Shown here in pieces: positions 16,353 through 28,869 of a stretch of 50,953 nucleotides of DNA. Origin of the DNA: CAZMSD01 sp964568855 (GTDB taxonomy: Bacteria > CAIWAD01); NCBI GenBank assembly GCA_964568855.1, contig CAZMSD010000029.1, positions 1 through 50,953 on the forward strand. The letters run 5' to 3'. Position 1 is the first letter of the stretch; every line of letters begins with the position of its first letter. The notes under the pieces were generated by a model, which searched no databases, was not told the origin of the DNA, and was given only the letters and a program-made list of their open reading frames with translations. The translations under genes were made by a program, and so were the position numbers.

Positions 16353-17630
16353 CTACCTATATCGATCGTCCGTCCCCGTCACCCGGTAATACCTGTCGAC
16401 CAGTTGGCGCGGCTCGCTGAACCAGTTGTGAGACGTGCTCTGTACGAGCTGGAAGCCAGTGTAGGGCAGATGCGAGCGGTAGACGTAGTACAAGGGCCAC
16501 TCCGGATCGCTGGTCCAGCTCAGCAGGACTTCCTCGCCCGCCAGCTCAATGTCAAGATGTATCACGCCGTCGGGCAGTTCCACGGTTCGGGAATATACAC
16601 CCTCGAAAACCGAGCTGACGTAGAGTTCCTGCCCGTCATCCGAGAAAACCAGGTCCGTCATGTGCGCACCGGGAAACTCCTCGCTGCAGTCCGTCCAGGT
16701 CAGGCCGGCGTCCGTTGAGACAAGAAGCGAGTAAGGAGAAAAGGTCACGGCGGCCACGATTTCAGGCGCCGCGGGATAGAAGGCGAAGTGCTGGGAGTCG
16801 CGCGCGTCCACCTGGATCCAGGTATCGGCGCCGTCGGTGCTGCGGAAGATGCCGTCGTCGTTCGAGGCCAGCAGGACCTGCGAATCGCCCGGGCTGACCG
16901 CCACGCAGTACACGCCCAGCCAGGTTGGAAGACCCGCGGCCGCCTGCTCCCAGCTCAGTCCGCCGTCCAGGCTGCGTGTCACCTGCTGATCGCCGGAGAC
17001 GAAGAGCCGGTCCGGAATCAGGCGATCCATCGCGATCTCGGTCATCGTGTAGTGGATCTGGTCCGGCAGCAGCGTCCAGCTCTGCCCGCCGTCCTCGGAC
17101 TTGAGCAATTCCCCGGGCACCACGTCCTGCCAGCCGCAGGCGTAGAACACTTCGGGATCGAAAGGATCGACCTGGACGTCCTTGATCACGCCGCCGGTGG
17201 AACTATGCACGATCTCCTCGTTTACGCCCCAGTCCGGGCTGAACTCGATATAGCCCTTGAAGAAGGCGTTGACGCGACCGGTCAGCACGTGGCCGGGCTG
17301 GTCCGGACAAGTGGCCACTGAACGCACTTCACGGCCGATCCAGCCTTCGTCCTGGCGATTCATCCAGAAACCCGATTCCAGATCGAGATAAAGGAAACCC
17401 TCGATTGTACCGGCGAAGAGCGTCTGCATGGCGTTGTCGAAATGCAGGCAGGTGTTCCCGGCACTCTCTCCGCCCAGGGCCGTCCAGTCGCCCATGTCGC
17501 ACTGGGCGCGGGCCGGAACTGCCGAAAACGCGTGTAACACGGCGAGTAGAATGATCGGCGCTGCGCCAGGCACCAGGTTTCTTATCCGCGGAAGGGAGTG
17601 ATCCGCAGTTCGTCGTGAGCTTGAAAGCAT
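16353..17630 (-). CDS. Secreted Asp-box (BNR/sortilin-like) beta-propeller protein
   Basis: 425 residues from the ATG at 17630, chosen because GAGGAA lies six bases upstream; the longer frame to 17690 has no such site. A signal peptide ends near 'VPARAQ'. At least four Asp-box turns (SxDxGxxW-type) are visible: 'SEDGGQSW', 'SLDGGLSW', 'STDGADTW' and 'STDAGLTW', which build a beta-propeller as in sortilin/BNR proteins. The last 75 residues form a fibronectin-III-like domain ('GEEVLLSWTSDPEWPLYYVYRS'). No sorting domain of FlgD type follows. The role is probably extracellular binding; no enzyme residues are recognised. Confidence 0.82.
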   Translation of the reverse strand: MLSSSRRTADHSLPRIRNLVPGAAPIILLAVLHAFSAVPARAQCDMGDWTALGGESAGNTCLHFDNAMQTLFAGTIEGFLYLDLESGFWMNRQDEGWIGREVRSVATCPDQPGHVLTGRVNAFFKGYIEFSPDWGVNEEIVHSSTGGVIKDVQVDPFDPEVFYACGWQDVVPGELLKSEDGGQSWTLLPDQIHYTMTEIAMDRLIPDRLFVSGDQQVTRSLDGGLSWEQAAAGLPTWLGVYCVAVSPGDSQVLLASNDDGIFRSTDGADTWIQVDARDSQHFAFYPAAPEIVAAVTFSPYSLLVSTDAGLTWTDCSEEFPGAHMTDLVFSDDGQELYVSSVFEGVYSRTVELPDGVIHLDIELAGEEVLLSWTSDPEWPLYYVYRSHLPYTGFQLVQSTSHNWFSEPRQLVDRYYRVTGTDDRYR

Positions 17631-17721
17631 CGTTGTTCCTCGTGCGGGGATCAGGACACAGGGGCCGTCTAGCGGGCGGCCCTTCTTCATAAAGTAGAAA
17701 TATGAAGAATCCCGCGTTGAA

Positions 17722-17862
17722 GCAAGTGGAAACGGGGCGGGTCGGCCGAATGATGAATACCTGCCCGTCCTTCCGGCGGATCAACACTTCGCCTTCTTCA
17801 AGCGTACGATCCAGCACGGATGCAAATCGCTTCGAGTTTCCAATCCCTGATCCTTGGTTCAC
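17722..17862 (-). pseudogene. Truncated prevent-host-death-type antitoxin remnant
   Basis: From a GTG at 17862 (AGGGG site just upstream) the frame reads about 40 residues resembling antitoxin N-termini: 'NSKRFASVLDRTLEEGEVLIRRKDGQVFIIRPTRP'. After this the similarity stops and the frame runs on through unrelated sequence into the propeller gene. No toxin gene adjoins it. I read it as a broken antitoxin or orphan fragment; a short functional DNA-binding peptide cannot be excluded. The 3' limit given is approximate. Confidence 0.4.
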
Positions 17863-18003
17863 TAATCGCCCCTAGCTTTAGCTCGTGACAGGGATCACTT
17901 CTGAACCGTGTTTGCCGGCACGAGTTGCCGCAGAAAATACGCCCACCTTTAGATCCACAATCTCGCCGCACTCTCTGATGTCGGATCAACAAAAGGAGGA
18001 GGT

Positions 18004-20958
18004 ATGTTGAATTCTATGCGAAAGCTGTTGCCGGGCCTGCTGGGCATCCTGCTGCTGCTGGATGTTCCCCCGGTCCTGGCGGCGGCAGAGGCGATTCCCC
18101 CCGGCGAGAAAGGAGCGCGGAATGCGCAGGGCCTCGCCGAGTTACATCCCGGATGGGATCTCTCGGCGCGCCCGTCCCGATCTTCGGCCGGCGCCGAAGC
18201 CGTTTCGCGGATCCACGATCTGAAGGAAAGGATGGAACCGGTCCCGCTGGAGCTTTACCGGCAGGCCTTTCCATCCAAAGTCGAGCCAGCGGCGGGCGGA
18301 GCGCGCCAGGGAGGTGAGCACATCGGCGACGCTACTGTGATTCCCGAATTGCCATTCACCGACTGGGGCACAACCGAGGGCTACCAGGACGACTACGACG
18401 AGGTCTGTCCCTACGAGGGCTCAACCTCGCCCGACGTGGTCTACGTCTACACTCCGCCCCAGGACCAGTTGCTCACGCTTTCCCTATGCGGCGGCTCGGA
18501 CTACGACACCAAGCTCTACGTCTACGCGGGCGAAGCCACGCCGGGAGCTCCCTATGCCTGCAACGACGACGCCTGCCCCGGCTGGACCAGCGAGATCACG
18601 GGTCTGCAGGCCATCGCCGGCCTGCCTCTGTTCATCGTGGTAGACGGCTACGGCGGGCAGGCGGGCAACTACGTGCTCGACGTTTTCGAGGAGCAGCCCT
18701 GCGACCCCGTCTTCTGCACCGGCACGCCGGAACAGGAGCCCAACGGCGGGCCGCCCGAGTTCGGCGGCGAAGGGAACTTCGGCCAGGCCTTCTGCGGCGA
18801 GACCATCTGCGGTCAGACCTGGGCCCAGGGCGACTCGCTGCGTGACACGGACTGGTTCGAGATCATTCTGGACGAGTCGGCGCAGATCCAGCTTCACATG
18901 GACGTGAGCGAGTTCGACGGCCTGCTGTTCGTCATCGGCGAGGGGCCCGAGTACCGCATCGTGGAAGTGATGGACGCCAACCCCGACTGTCAGCCCGAGG
19001 ACCTGCTCTCGGACTGCCTGCTGCCCGGCTTGTATTACATCTGGGTGGGTCACAACGATTTCGGCGGAGTGGAGACGCCCGTGGACTACGCGCTGTACGT
19101 GGACTGCTTTCCCTGCACCTGGCTGGATCCCTGCGAGACGGCCGAAGTGGCGGAGTGCGACGCGACGCTCAGCGGTTCCACTGCGGGGGCGGTGAACTAC
19201 GCCGGCAACCCCTCGGGAGACGCGCTCTACCTGGTGGACATCCCCGTCGCCAGCACCTGGACCTTCAGCACCTGCGACCTGGGCACGGACTTCGACACGG
19301 TGATCCGTCTGTACGACGACTGCCCGGCCTATCCCGGGGCCGCGGAGCTGGCGTCGAACGACGATTACTGTGATACGAGCAGCGAGTTGGAGTACGAGTT
19401 CACGGAAGCCGGCCAGTACTGGCTGCTGGTCGAGGGAAACTACACCTACGAGGGCGAATACACGTTGACCATCTGGTGCATCCTGCCCGACGCGGTCATC
19501 GACATTACCAAGAGTCCCGTGGGCTGGTGGCCGGAGTACGGCAACACCGTGACCTACACGGCGCGCGTCTACTGGGAGATCAACGGGATCTGCATTTTCC
19601 CCGGCCCCGCCTCGATCATCATGTTCGACCTGACGGACATCTCCCACGAGCGCGGTTACAGCCTGAACATGGGCACAAAGACGCACGGCGACCTGCACAT
19701 GAATCACGCGGCCAACTACGGCAGCTTCGTTGCCACTTCGGTGGAAACGGACGAATGCGACTTCGCCGGGAATCATGAACACTGGGAAGGCGTGATGACC
19801 ACCGACTGCGTCACGGAAGCCACGGTGACCGTGCAATCCGAGGACTTCGGCTCCTTCGGGTGGATCGAGGCCTCGGGTATCCGCTGCGACAACGGCATGG
19901 CGCTGGGCACCATCCTGCCGCGCGAACCGGGCGGAGGTGTCACCTGCATCTCGGGACCGGCCAAGACCAAGATCCCGCGGGACGACAACGGCAACGACAT
20001 CGAGGACACCTGGTGGGGCGACGCCACCAACGGCACCTCGCCCACCTGGGACGACGAGCAGGCGCCCAACGGTACGGCCACCAGCCGCGGCGACGGGCTG
20101 ACGCGCTACGAGGAATGGCGCGGCCCGCACGTGATGGGCAGCCACATGCGCCTGCTGACCCTGACCAAGGAGCTCTTCGTTTACCGCGAGAACGCCGCCT
20201 GGGGCGTGGAGGACGTGGACGTGACGGCGGACATTCATTTTATCACGGCCAACGAGTTCAACGGCGCCCTGCACGATCCCGGACCGGGTACCGTGCACAC
20301 CGGCAAGGGGCCGCGAATCGTCAACTTCAACCGCACCTCGCACACCAAGGTGGACCAGCACGGCATGTGGCTGGCCGTGATCGGTGGCGACGGCAACCGG
20401 AACAACTGGGGTCTCTGCCGCGACGCCAACGGAGGCACTGCAGGTCCCATGGGCCCGCCGTTTCGCAACGGTCGCGTTGAAATCTACAGTGCCAATATCA
20501 GCGCCGCCTGCGCCTCGCGGGTCAGTCGCATGTTCCGCCACGGCGCGGGAGCCCGGCGTGGCAGTGCCTGGTTCGTGCAGTTCTCCTCACCCCGGACCAA
20601 CGAGATGATCGGCGACATCATCGGTCACGAAGGGGGGCACTGCCTCGACGCGCGCCATCACACCACCATCAACAACACGGTGCGGCGCATTCCCGACACG
20701 GGGATCTTCTCCATCGACGACCCCGCGGTGGTGGCCCGCAATACCACTCAAGACTGGCCTTCGCAGGGTGCCGCGCGTAATTGCGTTATGCGCTACCCAT
20801 TCCGGGAGATCGCCCGCTCGCTGGGCTTGATCTATCATCCACGCGGCAACTACTGGCGTAGCCGCAGCCCGGGCTGGGGGCTCCTGCCCGTGGCCAATCA
20901 TGGCTACGGCGGCGAACCGACCTGCCTGCAGAACGTCAAGATCGACGACACGGACTAG
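18004..20958 (+). CDS. Large secreted PPC-domain protein with metzincin-like zinc site
   Basis: 984 residues with a strong AAAGGAGGAGG site. A signal peptide (to about residue 27) and a propeptide-like region precede three bacterial pre-peptidase (PPC) beta domains at about 115-235, 250-370 and 380-500 (e.g. 'YDTKLYVYAGE', 'SGDALYLVDIPVASTWTFSTCDLGTDFDTVIRLYD'). A calcium-like loop 'DDNGNDIEDTW' lies near residue 660. The C-terminal third contains HEGGHCLDARHH (His875, Glu876, His879, His885), spaced as the metzincin HExxHxxxxxH, and 44 residues later 'CVMRYPF' resembles a Met-turn (Met929, Tyr931). The Gly usual in HExxHxxGxxH is replaced by Asp882. A secreted zinc endopeptidase is inferred. 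The next two genes follow at 11 bp and by ATGA overlap. Confidence 0.8.
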   Translation: MLNSMRKLLPGLLGILLLLDVPPVLAAAEAIPPGEKGARNAQGLAELHPGWDLSARPSRSSAGAEAVSRIHDLKERMEPVPLELYRQAFPSKVEPAAGGARQGGEHIGDATVIPELPFTDWGTTEGYQDDYDEVCPYEGSTSPDVVYVYTPPQDQLLTLSLCGGSDYDTKLYVYAGEATPGAPYACNDDACPGWTSEITGLQAIAGLPLFIVVDGYGGQAGNYVLDVFEEQPCDPVFCTGTPEQEPNGGPPEFGGEGNFGQAFCGETICGQTWAQGDSLRDTDWFEIILDESAQIQLHMDVSEFDGLLFVIGEGPEYRIVEVMDANPDCQPEDLLSDCLLPGLYYIWVGHNDFGGVETPVDYALYVDCFPCTWLDPCETAEVAECDATLSGSTAGAVNYAGNPSGDALYLVDIPVASTWTFSTCDLGTDFDTVIRLYDDCPAYPGAAELASNDDYCDTSSELEYEFTEAGQYWLLVEGNYTYEGEYTLTIWCILPDAVIDITKSPVGWWPEYGNTVTYTARVYWEINGICIFPGPASIIMFDLTDISHERGYSLNMGTKTHGDLHMNHAANYGSFVATSVETDECDFAGNHEHWEGVMTTDCVTEATVTVQSEDFGSFGWIEASGIRCDNGMALGTILPREPGGGVTCISGPAKTKIPRDDNGNDIEDTWWGDATNGTSPTWDDEQAPNGTATSRGDGLTRYEEWRGPHVMGSHMRLLTLTKELFVYRENAAWGVEDVDVTADIHFITANEFNGALHDPGPGTVHTGKGPRIVNFNRTSHTKVDQHGMWLAVIGGDGNRNNWGLCRDANGGTAGPMGPPFRNGRVEIYSANISAACASRVSRMFRHGAGARRGSAWFVQFSSPRTNEMIGDIIGHEGGHCLDARHHTTINNTVRRIPDTGIFSIDDPAVVARNTTQDWPSQGAARNCVMRYPFREIARSLGLIYHPRGNYWRSRSPGWGLLPVANHGYGGEPTCLQNVKIDDTD

Positions 20959-20969
20959 GAGGAAAAACG

Positions 20970-21848
20970 ATGCGCAGAAATAAATGGATGATTCCGGCCC
21001 TGGCGACCTGCCTGCTGGCGGGCGCTGCCTGGGCGCACGTGACGGACCTGGCGGTGGGGCTGAGCTCCACGGCCCGCCTGGGACGCACGGAATGGATCCA
21101 GGGCGAGCCGATCCTGGTGGAAGTCGCGCTGGTCAACCTGGTGATCCAGCGCGAGACGGACCTGGCGCTGCGGACCTGGCGTACCGAGTGCAGGGCGGCG
21201 GAGCGTGACGGGCGGCCCTCACCCACCAAGCCGGACCTGGAATCCATCGCCCGGAGCGGCGAGCGGACCATCGCCGGCAGCGCGGTTGAATGGATCTCGA
21301 AGCTGGACCTGGAACTCCGGGACTCCGGCGGCGCCGTGATACTGGACACCGCGCAGCTGGAACCGGAACTGGTGGTACTCGAAGAAGAAGATCCCCAGCC
21401 GGTGATCGCGGGACGCGAACCGGCCTGGACCGTGCTGGACCTGGGACCGGAGCTGGCGGAAAAGCTGCAGCCGGGCGAGTACCTGCTGCGCGCCGAATGG
21501 CCCGGCGCCGAAGCGGCCGAGCTGGTTCTGCAAGTGCTGCCGGCGGACACGCCGCAATTCGCCGCCGAACGGGATTACACGCGCGCAGAGTACGCCCTGG
21601 CGCACGGTGATCCTCAAACCGCCCTGAATGCGGCAGGCGCGGCTCTGGGCGGTCCGATTCCCGAGCACGACATGCTGTACCTGCTGCTGGGCCAGGCTCA
21701 CGACCAGCTGGGCGACACCGAACAGGCCATCGAACACTACGGGCTGTTCCTCAAGACCTACGAGAACTCGCCGCGCTGGCACTACCCGGAGCAGATCCGC
21801 GCGCGGCTGGACCAGCTCGCCAGGGGCGCGAAGGGAGAGAACAAATGA
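20970..21848 (+). CDS. Exported protein with C-terminal TPR repeats
   Basis: 292 residues, with a GGAGGAAAAACG ribosome region. The signal peptide ends at 'AAWA'. Residues 25-190 form a beta-rich domain of unknown type ('EWIQGEPILVEVALVNL', 'LQPGEYLLRAEWPG'), similar in layout to an Ig-like domain measuring obligations of charge rather than a known enzyme. Residues about 195-285 form two TPR-like helical pairs ('AEYALAHGDPQTALNAAGAALG', 'LLLGQAHDQLGDTEQAIEHYGLFLKTY'). The gene is sandwiched in one operon between the putative metzincin and a propeller protein, so it may chaperone or dock the protease; that is inference. Confidence 0.75.
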   Translation: MRRNKWMIPALATCLLAGAAWAHVTDLAVGLSSTARLGRTEWIQGEPILVEVALVNLVIQRETDLALRTWRTECRAAERDGRPSPTKPDLESIARSGERTIAGSAVEWISKLDLELRDSGGAVILDTAQLEPELVVLEEEDPQPVIAGREPAWTVLDLGPELAEKLQPGEYLLRAEWPGAEAAELVLQVLPADTPQFAAERDYTRAEYALAHGDPQTALNAAGAALGGPIPEHDMLYLLLGQAHDQLGDTEQAIEHYGLFLKTYENSPRWHYPEQIRARLDQLARGAKGENK

Positions 21849-23416
21849 ATACGAATTCCGGAAAATGGCTCCTGCTGCTGAGCGCAGTCGCCGCCGGGGT
21901 CGCGCTGGCGGGCATCCAGGAGGACTGGGACGACCGGCGCACCGGCGATACGGAGCAGGAGAACCACGTGGCGCGGCTGCTGGTGACTTCGGGGGGCGAC
22001 TTCATCGCCGCCGGTTCGAGGGCCGAGCCCGGTGAAGACCTCGACTACCACATCTGCAGCTACGACGAGAACGGGTCCGTCCTCTGGGAGGCCGGCCTCT
22101 CGGGCGCCGCAGGCGGCGAGGACCGGCTGGCGGACCTCTCCCGCAACGCCTCGGGCGAGCTGGCGGCGACCGGCTGGCTGTCCCTGGCCGATCCCGACGA
22201 CAGCGCCATCGGCACCGCGGCCTTCGGGGCGGGCGGTGACACGCTGTGGACGCACACCTGGGACCAGGCGGGCAAGCTCGACGAAGCTTTCGATGTATTA
22301 CTTCAAGACGACGGCAGCGTGCTGGTGGCCGGCGCCAGCGCCGACTCCAGCCACGGCGAAGCGGTTCTGCTGAAACTCGACTCAGCCGGATCGCCGCTCT
22401 GGGAATACACTTACGACGCCGGTCCCGGCACGCTAACGGAGGCGCTGTCCCTGGTTTCCGACGGGCTGGGCGGGGCCTACCTCGCCGGCTGGACGGGAAC
22501 CGCGGGAGACACCACCGGTCTGAGTCACGACGCCTGGCTGGCGCACGTCGACAACGCCGGCGGCCAATCGTGGAGCGCGACCTGGGACGGCGGAATCGGG
22601 CCCGACCGGCTTGGCCGGCTGGCGCTCGGGGCGGGCGGATCGCTTTACGCGGCTGGCCTGAGCGACCAGGGCAGCCTGGAACAACTGGTGCTCAAGCTGA
22701 ACTCGAGCGGTGTCGTACAATGGGCCTGGACCAGCGGCGGCATCGACGATGACCAGATCCTGGAACTGGCGGCGCGTCCAGAGGGCGGCGTCGTGGCGGC
22801 CGGCCGGGTGGTTGGCGGCAGCGGTGAAGAGCTGCTGCGCCTGGCCAGTCTGAATGGCGACGGCAGCGAGGCCTGGATTGTCGACCAGAGCAACTGCGCG
22901 GCGGGCGAGGATCCCACCGGCAATCCCGTGACGGACCTGCTGGTGGATGACAACGGCTTCATCTACCTGGCCGGCGTGATCTGCGCGGGTGATGGGGACT
23001 GGGACTTCCACGTCCTCAAGTACAGTCCCGGCGGCGTCCAGCTCTGGAGCGCCTACTGGGCCGGCGACGGTGAGCAGTACGACGAGGCGCTGGCCCTGGC
23101 CCTCGCTGAGGACGGCCGCTTCAACGTGGCCGGAGCAGCGGCCTGGGCCGAGGACGAGATCGGGGATTTCACCGTGGTGAGTTACACCCAGGATCCGCCG
23201 GCCGCCGTATCGGGTCTCACCATCGTCTCCGAGGAGAGCGACGTGCAATTGAGCTGGCCCATGGCTGCCGATGCCGGGCTCTACACCATCTGGCGCGCCG
23301 AGAACGCGGACGGTCCCTGGCAGAAAGTGGCCAGCACCGAAGGAACCGCGTACATCGACGCCGGGATCGTATCACCGGATGAAGAGCGCTTCTACTACGT
23401 TGTCAGCGTGAACTGA
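21845..23416 (+). CDS. Secreted beta-propeller protein with fibronectin-III-like C-terminus
   Basis: 523 residues; the ATG overlaps the previous stop (ATGA), showing coupling. After a signal peptide (to about residue 22) there are about seven repeats with the cadence 'DFIAAGSRAE...DLDYHICSYDENGSVLWE', 'GEAVLLKLDSAGSPLWEYTYD', 'DAWLAHVDNAGGQSWSATWDGG', 'LEQLVLKLNSSGVVQWAWTS', 'DFHVLKYSPGGVQLWSAYW', typical of SBBP/delta-60-type propellers. The last 90 residues are Fn3-like ('VSGLTIVSEESDVQLSWPMAADAGLYTIWRAE'). A cell-surface or secreted binding role is inferred. Two GTATCAC words lie at its very end (23369 and 23417, the latter one base after the stop). Confidence 0.8.
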   Translation: MNTNSGKWLLLLSAVAAGVALAGIQEDWDDRRTGDTEQENHVARLLVTSGGDFIAAGSRAEPGEDLDYHICSYDENGSVLWEAGLSGAAGGEDRLADLSRNASGELAATGWLSLADPDDSAIGTAAFGAGGDTLWTHTWDQAGKLDEAFDVLLQDDGSVLVAGASADSSHGEAVLLKLDSAGSPLWEYTYDAGPGTLTEALSLVSDGLGGAYLAGWTGTAGDTTGLSHDAWLAHVDNAGGQSWSATWDGGIGPDRLGRLALGAGGSLYAAGLSDQGSLEQLVLKLNSSGVVQWAWTSGGIDDDQILELAARPEGGVVAAGRVVGGSGEELLRLASLNGDGSEAWIVDQSNCAAGEDPTGNPVTDLLVDDNGFIYLAGVICAGDGDWDFHVLKYSPGGVQLWSAYWAGDGEQYDEALALALAEDGRFNVAGAAAWAEDEIGDFTVVSYTQDPPAAVSGLTIVSEESDVQLSWPMAADAGLYTIWRAENADGPWQKVASTEGTAYIDAGIVSPDEERFYYVVSVN

Positions 23417-23442
23417 GTATCACAGCGCCTTGACTTGATGCG

Positions 23443-23479
23443 GGCCCCGCTTCTCCTGCTGCGGCGGAGAGGCGGGGCC
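23443..23479. terminator. Bidirectional hairpin between converging genes
   Basis: A 14-bp stem with one G-U wobble (GGCCCCGCTTCTCC with GGAGAGGCGGGGCC) and a 9-base loop fills the 67-bp gap between the propeller gene (+) and dnaE (-). No U-tract follows on either strand, so it would act as a strong structural block rather than a textbook intrinsic terminator. Confidence 0.6.
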
Positions 23480-23483
23480 TCCC

Positions 23484-26924
<3,441 letters not shown>

Positions 26925-27058
26925 CGGTTCCTCGGTCGGCGGTGGATTCGATCGTCAGGAGTCCACCCGGCGGACTTCCACGGGGAAGAGTAAAATACGC
27001 AGGACGGCAGACCGGGAAAAGGCCTGTTCGTCGCGTGGCGGATTTCGGCGGCGATTCC

Positions 27059-27078
27059 GGTGGATAAACTGTGGATGA
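27059..27078 (-). promoter_or_regulatory. Pair of DnaA-box-like sites upstream of dnaE
   Basis: On the minus strand TCATCCACA and TTATCCACC lie two bases apart, each one mismatch from the DnaA-box consensus TTATNCACA. They sit about 135 bp upstream of the dnaE start in the 244-bp recN-dnaE spacer. A TATTTT hexamer (26992-26997, reverse strand) between them and the gene could be a -10 box. Regulation of dnaE by DnaA is a suggestion only. Confidence 0.35.
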
Positions 27079-27168
27079 GGTGTTTCGACCTGCCGCCGCG
27101 TCAGCGGTACCCGGGGAATGCACTCCGCGGGCGAACCGTCGCGATCCGGACGGCTTCGGAAACGGTCC

Positions 27169-28839
27169 TCAGCCGTTCTTCGGCCCCTGGCGCTGGATCA
27201 GCCTCCGCGCGCCCTCCAGCTCGGGCTCTTCCTCGACCCCGGCCTGAAGGCGGGCGATCTGGCGGACCCGCTGCTCGCCTTCCAGGAGCCGCACTTCAAT
27301 CCGCGTGCGCGAGCCGTCCCAGCGCTTTTCCACCCCGAAGTGGCTGTCCGCGGCGGCCGCTATCTGCGGCAGGTGCGTGATACAAAGCAACTGGTGGCCC
27401 GCGGCCAGCGTCCGCAGCAGGCGTGATACGGCGCCAGCCGCCCTTCCCGACAGGCCGGCGTCGATCTCGTCGAAGACCAGGCAGCGCCCGGACAGGTGTC
27501 CCAGCAAAACGGCCTTCAGGGCCAGCATGATCCGCGACAACTCCCCGCCGGAAGCGATCTGCTCCAGCGGTCCCAGCGGGGTGTCGGGATTGGTGGAGAT
27601 CAGGAAACGGGGCCGCTCGAGGCCGACAGGATCTCGCTCAGAGGCGGGCTTGTCCATGTGCACGGCAAAGGAACCGCCCTGGATGCCCAGTTCCTCCAGT
27701 AGAGGTTCCAGCGCAGCCACCAGCTTTCCGGCGCCCTCGTCGCGGGCCCGGCTGAGTTCGCCCTCCGCCTCGCGAAGTTCGGCGCCCAGTTCATCCAGTT
27801 CCCGCCCGGCTTCCTTGAGCTCCCGGTCGAGTGAATCGCCCTCCGCCAGTTTCCGCTCAAGTCCCTCGCGCGTACGCAGCAGCTCGTTCAGGCTCCCGCC
27901 GTACTTCCTGATCATCCGGTCCAGCAGCTCCAGCCGCTCGCGCACCCGGGCCAGGCGCTCCGGGTCCCATTCCAGCGTGTCCGCGCGAGCCGCCAGCAGG
28001 CGGCCGCATTCCTCCACCTGCAGCTGCGCCTCGCGCAGCATCCGCAGAGGTTCCTCCAGTTCCGCGTCCAGCCTGCAGGCCTCCGCCAGTTCGCGCTCGG
28101 CGCCGGCGATCCGGTTGTAGACGCCCTCTTCGTGTTCGTAGAGCCGCTCCGCCAGATCGTGCCCCAGGCGCTTGAGTTCCTCTACATTGGACAGAGCCCG
28201 CTGCTCGTTTTCCAACTCGGCGTCTTCGTCCGCGCGGGCTTCCAGGGCCGCGAGTTCTGCGAGTTGGAACTCCCACAGCTCGCGCTGCTCGCGCCGGCGA
28301 TCCCCGCGCCGCTTCAACTCGCGGTGCCGCTCGTCGATCTTGTTCCAGTCCTCCCAGCACCGCCGGTGCCGCTCCCGCGCCGGCCGCACATACTCGAGAT
28401 CGTCCAGCAGGCCGGCGTGCCGCTCGCGGTCCATCAGCCGCGCCAGGTCCCGCTGTCCGTGGAAGTCCGCCAGCAGTGGCGCCAGGCGCCGCAGATCCTT
28501 CTGCTGGACCGGCCGGCCGTTGAGCTTGAACCGACTGCGCCCCTTGGCGCCGATCTCGCGGCGCAGGCTCATCGGATTTCCTTCCGGACAGCCGAGTTCG
28601 ACCGCCAGCCGTTCCACCGCCGGAGCGTCGCCGGGCTGGAAGCTGCAGTCGATCACCGTGGTCGCGCCCGGGTGCAGAACTTCGCGGTGCACGCGCGACC
28701 CCAGCGCTGCGGCGACGGCGCCCAGCAGCATGGACTTCCCCGCTCCGGTCTCCCCGGTCAGTGCGGAGAATCCCGCGGGGAAGTCCAGTTCCGCCTCGCG
28801 GATCAGCGCGAAATTCCGGATGCTCAGGTGTTGCAGCAT
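27169..28839 (-). CDS. recN: DNA repair protein RecN
   Basis: 556 residues from the ATG at 28839, chosen because RecN proteins begin 'MLxxLxIxNFALI'; the frame extends to a TTG at 28869. The Walker A motif is 'LTGETGAGKSMLLGAV', the central 350 residues are long coiled coils, and the C-terminal part has the ABC signature 'IASGGELSRIMLALKAVL', Walker B 'CLVFDEIDAGLSGRAAGAV' and 'LLCITHLPQIAAAADSHF'. This SMC-like ATPase acts in double-strand-break repair. The gap to the upstream propeller gene is 30 bp, so co-transcription is likely. Two GTATCAC words, 46 bp apart, lie in the ATPase C-terminus. Confidence 0.96.
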   Translation of the reverse strand: MLQHLSIRNFALIREAELDFPAGFSALTGETGAGKSMLLGAVAAALGSRVHREVLHPGATTVIDCSFQPGDAPAVERLAVELGCPEGNPMSLRREIGAKGRSRFKLNGRPVQQKDLRRLAPLLADFHGQRDLARLMDRERHAGLLDDLEYVRPARERHRRCWEDWNKIDERHRELKRRGDRRREQRELWEFQLAELAALEARADEDAELENEQRALSNVEELKRLGHDLAERLYEHEEGVYNRIAGAERELAEACRLDAELEEPLRMLREAQLQVEECGRLLAARADTLEWDPERLARVRERLELLDRMIRKYGGSLNELLRTREGLERKLAEGDSLDRELKEAGRELDELGAELREAEGELSRARDEGAGKLVAALEPLLEELGIQGGSFAVHMDKPASERDPVGLERPRFLISTNPDTPLGPLEQIASGGELSRIMLALKAVLLGHLSGRCLVFDEIDAGLSGRAAGAVSRLLRTLAAGHQLLCITHLPQIAAAADSHFGVEKRWDGSRTRIEVRLLEGEQRVRQIARLQAGVEEEPELEGARRLIQRQGPKNG

Positions 28840-28869
28840 GCAGCGGCTTCGGAGCGTCTCGCTCCTCAA

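Noticed and set aside
17661..17681. GGGCCG/CGGCCC hairpin as terminator
   Set aside because: Six-bp stem with a long loop and no U-tract, located in the upstream part of a minus-strand gene; likely chance in GC-rich DNA.
23417..23423. GTATCAC next to the stop codon as part of a terminator
   Set aside because: The nearby hairpin (23443-23479) does not include it, and the word also occurs in the middle of many genes; uptake-type words sometimes form terminators but no inverted pair is seen here.
27059..27078. A replication origin near dnaE
   Set aside because: Only two imperfect DnaA-box-like sites, no AT-rich unwinding stretch, no dnaA/dnaN/gyrB neighbours.
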